A model generated the notes under the pieces. The model did no database searches. It had not been told where the DNA came from and saw only the letters and a program-made list of their open reading frames with translations. Source: Salinibacillus aidingensis (GTDB lineage: Bacteria > Bacillota > Bacilli > Bacillales > Alkalibacillaceae). Taken from it: DNA of 64,000 bases. Both the position numbers and the translations under genes were made by a program. Where the stretch lies: the NCBI RefSeq assembly GCF_039522525.1, contig NZ_BAAADO010000001.1:667122-731121 (forward strand). Direction: 5' to 3'. Below, piece by piece: positions 51,529-59,244 of the stretch; the first letter of the stretch is position 1; each line of letters opens with the position of its first letter.

Positions 51529-52383
51529 CTACTCATATGAATACCGTTGACGGGGTACCTGATTTATCAATTCACCTTTAGTATCAAATTTTAAAGCCCG
51601 ATAATGTGCGTCATGATAAAACGTATACCAGGCCTTTTTAGCATACCCAGTCTTCATCCACTTCTCTTTTTGATGTACGGACGTTACTGGATAGTCATCG
51701 TAAGCTAAAACCCATAATGGATTTTGGTGTGCATGGGTCGGCATAATATCGGCCATATGGATAAACACCTCTTCCCCTTCTTCAAATACAAGTATGGCAT
51801 GACCATCACTATGTCCACCTGTATGTATCATCATAAGACCTGGTACAACTTCCAACTCACCGGAGAATGTTTCCACTTGTTGCTGTACGGGCTTCCAATT
51901 ATCTTCCCAATAGGTATTCTGTGAACGTAAATTGGGGTTTCTCATTTCATACCATTCCACCTCTGTAGTGTAAATGGTTGCGTTTTCAAAGGCAGGCACC
52001 AAATTCTCCTCCTGCCATTTCGTTAACCCACTCGCATGGTCAAAATGAAGATGAGTCATGAGTACACCATCAATATCCAGTGTTGTCATGGCTAATTCCT
52101 GTAAAGACTGCTCAACGTTTGACTGTTCCAAAACACCAAAGTTCCGAATTTGTTTTTCAGTAAATTTGTGAACACCAATACCTGAATCTATCAAAAAGTT
52201 TTTCCCATCAATCTGTAATAGAATCGGATCTGTTCGCAATTCAATCTGGTTTTTTTCATTTACAGGATACTTCCTGGTCCATAAAGGCTTCGGTACCACC
52301 CCAAACATCGCTCCGCCATCAAGATGATTCACACCACCATTTAACCACGTTAACTTAGCACGACCTACCTCTAACGTTTCCAA
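51529..52383 (-). CDS. ytnP: metallo-beta-lactamase-fold quorum-quenching lactonase YtnP
   Basis: A 284-residue zinc hydrolase; YtnP proteins open acyl-homoserine lactone rings and interfere with Streptomyces signalling. Metal ligands are visible: MTHLHFDHASG (HxHxDH), MIHTGGHSDGHAIL (His), MADIMPTHAHQN (Asp) and TFYHDAHY (last His). The frame extends upstream, but the TTG at 52383 is the likely start: it has GGGAGGGG seven bases upstream and gives METLEVGRAKLTWLNGG, matching B. subtilis METLNIG. Cytoplasmic. Confidence 0.94.
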   Translation of the reverse strand: METLEVGRAKLTWLNGGVNHLDGGAMFGVVPKPLWTRKYPVNEKNQIELRTDPILLQIDGKNFLIDSGIGVHKFTEKQIRNFGVLEQSNVEQSLQELAMTTLDIDGVLMTHLHFDHASGLTKWQEENLVPAFENATIYTTEVEWYEMRNPNLRSQNTYWEDNWKPVQQQVETFSGELEVVPGLMMIHTGGHSDGHAILVFEEGEEVFIHMADIMPTHAHQNPLWVLAYDDYPVTSVHQKEKWMKTGYAKKAWYTFYHDAHYRALKFDTKGELINQVPRQRYSYE

Positions 52384-52421
52384 AATATCCCCTCCCAGAT
52401 TAAGTTTAACATATAGTGTAT

Positions 52422-52457
52422 CGAACAAGCAGTAGATGACTGCTTGTTCGTTTTTTT
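52422..52457 (+). terminator. terminator-like hairpin pointing along the plus strand
   Basis: CGAACAAGCAGTA pairs with TGCTTGTTCG (with mispairs at the loop), followed by TTTTTTT on the plus strand only. Both neighbouring genes are on the minus strand, for which it has no T tract. Confidence 0.7.
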
Positions 52458-52491
52458 GAGAATAATGAATACTTCCTATGTGTACATAACG

Positions 52492-53130
52492 TCATGAAAA
52501 ACGCACACGACAACGGTATATTCTTTGGCCTTTTTCCGAAAACTTCTCTTCATATTCAGTCATAACATTTAAAGGATCTTCAACAGCATGTAAATCCAGT
52601 GTTACCTCCTCAAGTTTCATTCCATATTGGGAAAAAGACACGAGGGAATACTCAAAGAACTTCTGGTTATCTGTTTTTAAGACAATCTCACCATCAGGTC
52701 TCAGGATATCCTCATATTGCTCTAAAAACGTATGGAAGGTTAACCGTCTTTTTTCATGCCGGTTCTTTGGCCAAGGATCAGAAAAATTCAAATAGATTTG
52801 GTCGATTTCATTTTGGGCAAAAAAGTCTCTTAAGTCCTTCGCATTTTCATTAATAAGACGCACATTTCTCACATACGCGGCGTCCACTTTCCTGATAGCA
52901 CCAACAATGACATTTTTCACCCGCTCCATGCCAATGAAGTTAATATCAGGATGCTGTTTCGCCATATTCGCAATAAATTGCCCCTTTCCAGTGCCAATTT
53001 CCAAATGGATAGGCTGGTGATTTTCAAATAGATCCTTCCAGCTTCCTTTATGAGAAAGAGGTGATAATTCTGTTATGTGATGGTTTTCCTTTATAAAGTC
53101 ATCTGCCCAGGGCTTATTTCTTAGTCTCAT
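52492..53130 (-). CDS. trmB: tRNA (guanine-N7)-methyltransferase
   Basis: A 212-residue class I SAM methyltransferase that makes m7G46 in tRNA. SAM motif I IHLEIGTGKGQFIANMA; tRNA/guanine site NFSDPWPKNRHEKRRLTF (catalytic Asp and the PWPKxRH block); C-terminal TEYEEKFSEKGQRIYRCRV. Length equals B. subtilis TrmB (YtmQ, 213). TAGGATGTGAAGAA precedes the ATG. It lies between ytmP and ytnP on the same strand, as in B. subtilis. Confidence 0.96.
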   Translation of the reverse strand: MRLRNKPWADDFIKENHHITELSPLSHKGSWKDLFENHQPIHLEIGTGKGQFIANMAKQHPDINFIGMERVKNVIVGAIRKVDAAYVRNVRLINENAKDLRDFFAQNEIDQIYLNFSDPWPKNRHEKRRLTFHTFLEQYEDILRPDGEIVLKTDNQKFFEYSLVSFSQYGMKLEEVTLDLHAVEDPLNVMTEYEEKFSEKGQRIYRCRVRFS

Positions 53131-53171
53131 TTCTTCACATCCTAATCTGACGGATTTTAATTATGTTTAAA

Positions 53172-53216
53172 AGTGATAAAGTGGGGGGCATTACGGCCAG
53201 TTAATACGTGATAAAA
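53172..53216 (+). repeat. family A element, copy A8 (right end of H2)
   Basis: Only the right arm remains: AAGTGGGGGGCATTACGGCC, AGTTAATACGTGATAA. It abuts the ytmP terminator. Confidence 0.78.
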
Positions 53217-53217
53217 A

Positions 53218-53253
53218 AATTCCCTATTATTTTGCAGCAAACAATAAGGAATT
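53218..53253 (-). terminator. ytmP terminator
   Basis: AATTCCCTATT pairs with AATAAGGAATT; on the minus strand TTTTTTTATC follows, so repeat A8 supplies part of the T tract. Confidence 0.75.
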
Positions 53254-53275
53254 TATGATGCTTTTCATATAATTT

Positions 53276-54076
53276 TTAAAAGCCTATTTTACGGAAAAAA
53301 GTCTGGAGAGTTTTCATCCAGTTACTGACTTCCTGGAATTCATTTCGTTCAAAGTGCCATTGAATAAATGAGATGGATTGGACGACAACATACCAATTCA
53401 TACGATATCGTAATTGTTCGTCCAGTTCAATACCGTATATATTCAGCCATTCCTGCCACTCATCCTCAGGTACATAGTTGTGTAATAACAATCCTATGTC
53501 CATGGCGGGATCAGCAATCATCGCATTTTCCCAGTCAATCAAATAAAGTTCATCATTTCTTGCCAGTAACCAGTTGTTATGATTGACATCACAATGACAG
53601 ACCACCTTTTTCTGATTCCGGACATAAGGCAAATATTCCTGTAAAAACTTTAATCCCTTATGAATATCAAGACTTGTATCCAACTTACTCTGATCATGAT
53701 GAATATCTTTTAAATGCTGTAAAATACTTTCAGGTTCAAGTGGTTTTTTTCCCATTCGCATAAACATGTGAAGCAGCTCTGAAGAATGGTGAATTTTGCT
53801 TAACAAAGAGGCAACCCGTTCATGCTTCATTTCTGTTTGCTCTAAATGTCTGCCTTCAAGCCAGTGCTGGGCTGTAATGACATCGCCATTTTCCAGACGC
53901 TTTGTCCAAACGAGTTTTGGAACAATTCCTTCCGCAGATAAAACTGCAATAAAAGGAGAAGAATTTCGCTTTAAGAATAGTCGTTTTTCCTGGTGCTGGG
54001 CATAGTAGGCTTCACCTGTTGAGCCTCCTGCTGGTGTTATTGTCCACTCTTTACCTAGTATTTGTTCCAATCTCAT
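53276..54076 (-). CDS. ytmP: YtmP, aminoglycoside-phosphotransferase-fold kinase
   Basis: A 266-residue protein of the APH/choline kinase superfamily. The kinase signature is CHCDVNHNNWLLARNDELY (Brenner motif, catalytic Asp then Asn) followed by LIDWENAMIADPAMDIG (metal-binding Asp). The N-terminal lobe has GGSTGEAYYAQ as nucleotide-loop-like sequence and LFLKRNSSP with the lysine. Substrate unknown; the link with trmB is conserved. AGAAGGTGA precedes the ATG. It is likely co-transcribed with ytlR only weakly, since 180 bases separate them. Confidence 0.9.
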   Translation of the reverse strand: MRLEQILGKEWTITPAGGSTGEAYYAQHQEKRLFLKRNSSPFIAVLSAEGIVPKLVWTKRLENGDVITAQHWLEGRHLEQTEMKHERVASLLSKIHHSSELLHMFMRMGKKPLEPESILQHLKDIHHDQSKLDTSLDIHKGLKFLQEYLPYVRNQKKVVCHCDVNHNNWLLARNDELYLIDWENAMIADPAMDIGLLLHNYVPEDEWQEWLNIYGIELDEQLRYRMNWYVVVQSISFIQWHFERNEFQEVSNWMKTLQTFFRKIGF

Positions 54077-54254
54077 TCACCTTCTATCAGCAAACCTATC
54101 ATCGTGCAGACTTGTATACGTTTGCTTTGTTTTAGAGCAATTTTTATGTTTATCGATATTATTTTCAACGATGTGACATATATTTCATTCATATTTCAAA
54201 AATAGACGAATTTTTTTAGAATAACGCATATTCATAGCTGATTTCAAGACCCAT

Positions 54255-55184
54255 TTATAAAAATCTATGAATTTGTCTTGTCGAATTTTCTTTAGAAACC
54301 GTGCAGTTCGTGCATTTTCCTGAATTTCCGTCAACCTGATAATCAATCTTTTCATTTGTTTGTACCCGAATCGTTTCAGCTTGATAGACTTTCACTTCTT
54401 TAAAGGACAAATGTTTTCCAAAAAAGACTGTGAAGAATAAAAAGAGTACTTTTAACTTGGATATGTTTTCAATAATAATGACGTATAGATGATGGGGATG
54501 AATGGACGCGTCTGGTACAATTTTCATTCCACCACCAAAATACGGATGGTTGGTAATCGTCACCATAAAAGCATTTTCTACTTTTCTCTTTTTTCCATCT
54601 AATTCAAGTTCTAAATTTTTAGGCTGATAGGAAAGTAAAACCTGCAATAGAGCAATCACATATTGAAGCCTGCTCAGCTTTAACAGACTAAGAAGCTTTG
54701 TATAGCCTGCCTTATTGGTGGCGCTTGCCACTTCACCATCAAAGCCAAATCCGATACTATTAGCAAAATACAGGGCTTGGTTTTCAGATCTGATATTTTT
54801 AATCTTGCCAAGCCAATAAGGTCTCCATGATGGGGATTGTAATATCTGTTTAAAGAGGGACTCATTTTTTAAAGTCAGCTTACAGCCCCTGGCAAAGTCG
54901 TTTCCTGAACCAGCGGGGATAAACGCTAATTTCACATTTGGATACCGCTGGAGTCCATTAACTACTTCATGCAAGGTACCGTCTCCGCCTACGACTAGAA
55001 TAGCGTTCACGCGATCTTTAAACATTTCTGCAAGCTGACTGGCCAAAGAGCGGGCGTGACCTTCATATTCGGTAAAAAATGCACGGCATTCCTTTTTCAT
55101 ATAAAGAGGTTCCTGCTTAATTTTTTCATAGACTTTCCTTCCCCTGCCACTTCCTGACACAGGGTTTACAATGAATAGATACAT
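54255..55184 (-). CDS. ytlR: YtlR, diacylglycerol-kinase-family lipid kinase
   Basis: A 309-residue enzyme with the DAGK catalytic domain: IVNPVSGSGRGRKVYEKI at the start, VVGGDGTLHEVVNGL (the GGDGT nucleotide motif) and FIPAGSGNDFARGC. The C-terminal beta-rich domain has FANSIGFGFDGEVA and GGGMKIVPDASIH. It phosphorylates a lipid diol, perhaps diacylglycerol or a related lipid. The start at 55184 is chosen because AAGGGGA lies six bases upstream and the length equals B. subtilis YtlR (309); the ATG at 55190 touches the site. Confidence 0.9.
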   Translation of the reverse strand: MYLFIVNPVSGSGRGRKVYEKIKQEPLYMKKECRAFFTEYEGHARSLASQLAEMFKDRVNAILVVGGDGTLHEVVNGLQRYPNVKLAFIPAGSGNDFARGCKLTLKNESLFKQILQSPSWRPYWLGKIKNIRSENQALYFANSIGFGFDGEVASATNKAGYTKLLSLLKLSRLQYVIALLQVLLSYQPKNLELELDGKKRKVENAFMVTITNHPYFGGGMKIVPDASIHPHHLYVIIIENISKLKVLFLFFTVFFGKHLSFKEVKVYQAETIRVQTNEKIDYQVDGNSGKCTNCTVSKENSTRQIHRFL

Positions 55185-55235
55185 AACCATTCCCCTTAAT
55201 CATTCACAATGGAACACGATTATTCTGCAAAACCG

Positions 55236-56177
55236 TTAAAAATTAAATACAGATGGGTCATCCTCATAAAACCATTCAGGCCGCTGGGTAAATACGGAAT
55301 GACAATCCTTTAATAAAGCTTCAGCTGTTTTTAGTTGTATATGCTTTAAAGGAGATGTAAATGATCTTAATTGCTCAAACCACTCCTGATATTGTTCTCT
55401 GCCTATATATGCTGTTTTATAGGGCTCACTTTGAAATTTTATTTTATTATTTCTGGATAAAATGACTTTTGAAACAGGAATGTCGACGCTGTATTTCTTT
55501 AGTATACTTTTCACGATGTTTTCCGTACGCTTCAGACCAATCATCGGACTTAACATCCGTGTCTGAACACCCTCAAGCTCCTTGAACCATGTCCTTCCAT
55601 CCTCAGGCAGAAATGTAACCTTATCATTTTCTTCGATAACCGTAAGACAAATCACCTGGACAGGGGTAATGAGAATGATATCCGCTTCTACCGATGCTTT
55701 TTGAAGCTGAAAAACTGGTTTATACATAACGAGGAACGTATCAGGAAACCTTTGCAAAAAATACCTTAGGCTGGCATCTGTTCTAAACTTGTCATCCACT
55801 GTGGAATACTCCCGGATTGTACTTGAAGCCCACTTAAGCTGAAATTTAAAGATATGATCCAGAAAATCATACTTCAATGTTTCTTTATCTTTAGGAGGAA
55901 GATAGAAATCCTGATGCTCTTCGGGGAATGGGGTAAAGACATTCTCTTCCTTTTTCCCTTTGAATAAATCTTTAATAGAAAATCGCTTTTTAGTGTGATT
56001 CGACTCTTCTGTTTTTTCCTGTTGGAGATCCACTGTTCCGGCAGCATATTCCTGTTCCCATCTTTCCAGAAGCTTCCTCCAGTTCTCCTGCTTTAGCCGG
56101 ATAAATTGTCCAGGATATCGATATATATCTGTTTCATACCTTGAAATATAATCTTGAAGTTTGATTAATTGTGCCAT
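55236..56177 (-). CDS. ytlQ: YtlQ family protein
   Basis: A 313-residue cytoplasmic protein. The first 100 residues are charged and variable (KKRFSIKDLFKGKKEENV); the middle contains KASVEADIILITPVQVICLT and FLPEDGRTWFKELEGVQTRM, which resembles the core of nuclease-related (NERD) domains, followed by GLKRTENIVKSILKKY. This resemblance is weak and I would not assign nuclease activity. Its place (ytlR-ytlQ-ytlP) is as in B. subtilis. The stop of thpR is 12 bases before its ATG, so they are co-transcribed. Confidence 0.85.
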   Translation of the reverse strand: MAQLIKLQDYISRYETDIYRYPGQFIRLKQENWRKLLERWEQEYAAGTVDLQQEKTEESNHTKKRFSIKDLFKGKKEENVFTPFPEEHQDFYLPPKDKETLKYDFLDHIFKFQLKWASSTIREYSTVDDKFRTDASLRYFLQRFPDTFLVMYKPVFQLQKASVEADIILITPVQVICLTVIEENDKVTFLPEDGRTWFKELEGVQTRMLSPMIGLKRTENIVKSILKKYSVDIPVSKVILSRNNKIKFQSEPYKTAYIGREQYQEWFEQLRSFTSPLKHIQLKTAEALLKDCHSVFTQRPEWFYEDDPSVFNF

Positions 56178-56189
56178 GATTATCAGACC

Positions 56190-56759
56190 TTATTCTTTTA
56201 ATTTTTTCGTCAAAATGGGCTTATATTTCACTTCTTTTTGTGGTTCAATCTGATAGATGTGAAATTCATCAATGAGCATCCTTTGTGTGATCGGTCCTGG
56301 CAGATTTCCTTTCAACTCTTCTCTAGAAGGTAAAGAAGAATCAGGATCCGCCCACTTTTTTGCCAGGGTTATATGAGGCTTATACGGCCGGTGATCCTGT
56401 TCAATTCCTAATTCGGATAGCTTTTCTTCAATTTGGTTCTGCAGGCCCAGTAACGATGGAGAGGGATCAACACCTGCCCAGACAACTCTTGGCTGAGACT
56501 TTTTTCCAAAGAAGCCCAGGTCACCAATTTCGGTAAAAAATACTTCAGGAGGTTCAAGGTTATCAATGAGCTCAGCCACCCGATCGAATTGAGCCGTATT
56601 CATCCCACCTAAAAACTTTAAGGTAATGTGAAAGTCCTCTTCGTTCGTCCATGTTTTATACATTGCAGCACTGGAGATTTCCTCCTGCCAGCTGCTCAGC
56701 CAGCTCCTTAGTTCTTCTGGAATAGGGATTCCGATAAAATAATGCGGATGTTGTCCCAT
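56190..56759 (-). CDS. thpR: RNA 2',3'-cyclic phosphodiesterase (ThpR/YtlP)
   Basis: A 189-residue 2H-family phosphoesterase that opens 2',3'-cyclic phosphates. The two HxT motifs are clear: DFHITLKFLGG (about 46) and PHITLAKKW (about 132). The N-terminus HYFIGIPIPEELRSWLSSWQ is typical. The start at 56759 is preferred (GAAAGGAATTTGATT upstream); a 21-residue longer frame begins near the end of the K+ channel gene. First of ytlP-ytlQ. Confidence 0.92.
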   Translation of the reverse strand: MGQHPHYFIGIPIPEELRSWLSSWQEEISSAAMYKTWTNEEDFHITLKFLGGMNTAQFDRVAELIDNLEPPEVFFTEIGDLGFFGKKSQPRVVWAGVDPSPSLLGLQNQIEEKLSELGIEQDHRPYKPHITLAKKWADPDSSLPSREELKGNLPGPITQRMLIDEFHIYQIEPQKEVKYKPILTKKLKE

Positions 56760-56845
56760 AATCAAATTCCTTTCTGTATTGTATTTCTCCTTAGTTATCC
56801 TGCCTAAGAGAAACCGGTTCATTCTGAGCTATATGCATTTTTACA

Positions 56846-57862
56846 TTATGACTTAGAAATTAATCTATCATAGGTCGTCTTATCACAAACTACGTATAAC
56901 TTGGCATGATCCCTGATTGGTGATCCTAGCATACGGTTAATTCCTAAATTGTTACCATCCGCTATTAACGTTGCACCTTCCTTTAACAGTTCCTGAAAAG
57001 CATCGCCATAAGTATGCCACTCTGGCTTTTTAGGGATTTGATATAAATCGTCTCCATGCTTTCTTTGCAGCAATTGATCATATACCTCGGAAATTCCCCT
57101 TGAGAATATACTTCGAACGGCTAATGAGGATATGGTTTCATGAGAAAATATGAAATCATCCACTTGATTATGTTTGAAATTTTTAATATGAGATTCATCC
57201 ATTACTTCAACCACGGTATGTACGTCAGGAGCAATAGATTCAACGGTCGATGCAATTAACAACGTCTTCCCATCTACTAATTGAGTCTCTTCAATCGAAT
57301 CATCAGCGAAAATCAGTACGGATTCAGCTTCTTTTATATTCGCCTTATCCAAGGTTTCTGTTGAGGCAGCATATCCTCGAACAAAATAAATATGTTCACT
57401 AAGAACAGGGGCTTTTTCCTGTTCATCAATGATTACAATATCGATATCCTCATTCGTTTTCAGCATTTCCTGAAGGGCATAATTAGCTTTCTTTGACCAT
57501 CCTATAATAATATAATGACCTTTTCCTTTATACATAATTTTTCCCTCCTCTCTTCTTATCCGGAAAGTTGACAGACCATCCACAACTTTTCCTATCACTA
57601 CTCCAATGAGGCCTATTCCCAATATATAGAGGACCATAGCAAAAACTCTTCCCTCCATCGTTATGGGAGCATAGTCCCCATAGCCGACTGTGGTAACGGT
57701 TGTCATCACCCACCAGAGTGCTTCAAACCAGTTTGTAAAGGTTTCCGGATCTAATTTCATAATGAAAATCGTACTAAAGACAACCAGTAAGAAGCTGAAC
57801 AGGAATAACAGACGATTACTCAAATCTACCATTTTGATAAAAAGCTTGCGCAAGATAAGCAT
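56846..57862 (-). CDS. potassium channel with RCK domain (YugO-like)
   Basis: A 338-residue two-transmembrane K+ channel. TM1 about 14-33, the pore with selectivity filter TTVTTVGYGDYAP (about 57-66), TM2 about 78-100, then a cytoplasmic RCK (TrkA-N) domain: IIIGWSKKANYALQEMLK, VIIDEQEKAPVL and VRGYAASTETLDKA. The C-terminal region holds a further ligand-binding part. It is related to YugO, which in B. subtilis carries electrical biofilm signals, but synteny differs. AAAGGAGGGAAGGAATA precedes the ATG. It lies directly upstream of thpR on the same strand. Confidence 0.93.
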   Translation of the reverse strand: MLILRKLFIKMVDLSNRLLFLFSFLLVVFSTIFIMKLDPETFTNWFEALWWVMTTVTTVGYGDYAPITMEGRVFAMVLYILGIGLIGVVIGKVVDGLSTFRIRREEGKIMYKGKGHYIIIGWSKKANYALQEMLKTNEDIDIVIIDEQEKAPVLSEHIYFVRGYAASTETLDKANIKEAESVLIFADDSIEETQLVDGKTLLIASTVESIAPDVHTVVEVMDESHIKNFKHNQVDDFIFSHETISSLAVRSIFSRGISEVYDQLLQRKHGDDLYQIPKKPEWHTYGDAFQELLKEGATLIADGNNLGINRMLGSPIRDHAKLYVVCDKTTYDRLISKS

Positions 57863-57952
57863 TATTCCTTCCCTCCTTTCTAACGTTTTTTATCGTCTTA
57901 TCTAAATTTTTTATAAATATTTAGATAAAAATTACGAAAAATTTTTGTGTTT

Positions 57953-57961
57953 TGGTATAAT
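57953..57961 (+). promoter_or_regulatory. extended -10 promoter of ytzE
   Basis: TGG-TATAAT at 57953-57961, an extended -10, 74 bases before the ytzE start; no good -35. Confidence 0.5.
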
Positions 57962-58034
57962 AATAATACAAACGGACACAACATCGATCCCTAAACAGCA
58001 CAGAAGATCTTAAAATCCCTTAAGGAGTGGTTAT

Positions 58035-58253
58035 TTGAATCGTTCAACCTCCCGAATGCTAGCGAGGGTAAAAGCTGTCTATCTTTACATAAAGGAGAAT
58101 GGGACAGTTACAACAACAGATATAGCAGAGGAGTTTGGCATAACAGATCGAACCGTTCAAAGAGACCTTCATGTATTATCCTATAATGGCCTTGTCAGAA
58201 GCCCAAGTAGAGGAAAATGGACCACAACAAAAAAGAAAGTAAAAATTTCATAG
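58035..58253 (+). CDS. ytzE: DeoR-type HTH protein YtzE
   Basis: A 72-residue protein that is only a DeoR-family winged helix-turn-helix: YIKENGTVTTTDIAEEFGIT, DRTVQRDLHVLSYNGLVRSP, then SRGKWTTTKKKVKIS. Length and sequence match B. subtilis YtzE. The start is TTG at 58035, with TAAGGAGTGG five bases upstream; the first in-frame ATG is too far in. Target genes unknown. Transcribed divergently from the K+ channel gene. Repeat B3 follows. Confidence 0.9.
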   Translation: MNRSTSRMLARVKAVYLYIKENGTVTTTDIAEEFGITDRTVQRDLHVLSYNGLVRSPSRGKWTTTKKKVKIS

Positions 58254-58260
58254 AAAATCA

Positions 58261-58472
58261 GAAAAGCGGAAGGGCCTTGCTCAGACCCGACTGTGTAAGC
58301 AAGCCCTATGGAGTGGCTTGACTTTAGCCGCGCAATAGGGATTGCTTACATCAGCGAGGGTCTAGACCCTGTAGCTGGACAGAAAAGCGCAGGCGACCGT
58401 TTAGACCCGACGGCATAAGCAGAATCTCCGGAGTGGCCGCTTTTTGGCCATGGAGGAGATTTTGCTTATGCC
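58261..58472 (+). repeat. family B hairpin element, copy B3 (two tandem units)
   Basis: Unit 1 has arms GTGTAAGCAAGCCCTATGG and AATAGGGATTGCTTACATC inside AGACCCGA/GAGGGTCT. Unit 2 has arms GGCATAAGCAGAATCTCC and GGAGATTTTGCTTATGCC. The right end of unit 2 is missing; it stops at the 3' side of rsuA. GGAGTGGC and GTAGCTGGACAG are the same as in other copies. Confidence 0.85.
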
Positions 58473-58494
58473 TAAATTATATAATAAAAGATAT

Positions 58495-59217
58495 TTAATT
58501 AGAATCAGCCTGTCTTCCAAGCAGGCTGAGCTCTTCATCGGTTAACTCCCTATATTCCCCTGGCTCAAGGTCAGCATCCAGGTGCAGCCGCCCCATTTGC
58601 AGCCTCTTTAACTCCAACACTTTTTTTCCTGTCGAAAGAAACATCCGCTTTACCTGATGGAATTTTCCTTCCATAATGGTTAATTCGATTTCCGAAACCC
58701 CACCAGCTGACAGGACTTTTAATTCTGCCGGCTTTGTGATATATCCATCATCAAGTTCCACTCCATTTGCAAAGGCCTGTACATCCTCTTCTGATACATT
58801 CCCGTCAATTTTCGCCCAATATTTCTTACCGACTTTTTTCTTTGGAGAAAGAAGTTCATGGGACAGCTTGCCGTCATTGGTGATCAACAATAACCCCTCA
58901 GTATCTTTATCTAAACGGCCCACTGGAAATGGATCAAAAATCTGGTCTTCCATCTCCAGCAGATCGACAACCGTTGTTTCAACATGATCCTCAGTAGCAG
59001 ATATCACCCCCTTTGGTTTATTCATCATTAAGTAAATGTATTCTTTATATTCCACCAGTTCTCCATTGATCAGAATCTCCTGCTGATCAGGGTTGACCTG
59101 TGTTTTTCCGTCTTTGACTGTGGTCCCATCAACCTGTACGACTCCCTTTTTCATCAGCTTTTTAACGTCTGTTCGACTGCCAAATCCCATATTTGCTAAA
59201 ACCTTGTCTAGTCGCAT
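58495..59217 (-). CDS. rsuA: 16S rRNA pseudouridine synthase (RsuA family)
   Basis: A 240-residue pseudouridine synthase. N-terminal S4 domain (RLDKVLANMGFGSRTDVKKL), then the catalytic domain: MMNKPKGVISA, the active-site VGRLDKDTEGLLLITNDGKL (catalytic Asp in RLDKDT) and EGKFHQVKRMFLSTGKKVL. It belongs to the RsuA/RluB type; modification at the 16S site is inferred. GGAGGTAAAAAACG precedes the ATG. It follows ytgP with 27 bases between, so the two are co-transcribed. Corresponds to ytzG of B. subtilis. Confidence 0.93.
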   Translation of the reverse strand: MRLDKVLANMGFGSRTDVKKLMKKGVVQVDGTTVKDGKTQVNPDQQEILINGELVEYKEYIYLMMNKPKGVISATEDHVETTVVDLLEMEDQIFDPFPVGRLDKDTEGLLLITNDGKLSHELLSPKKKVGKKYWAKIDGNVSEEDVQAFANGVELDDGYITKPAELKVLSAGGVSEIELTIMEGKFHQVKRMFLSTGKKVLELKRLQMGRLHLDADLEPGEYRELTDEELSLLGRQADSN

Positions 59218-59244
59218 CGTTTTTTACCTCCAAAGGCCATTTTC

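Noticed and set aside
56846..57862. Link between the TrkA-C remnant at 20.3 kb and this K+ channel
   Set aside because: They are 36 kb apart and the remnant's C-terminal domain is not an obvious copy of this gene.
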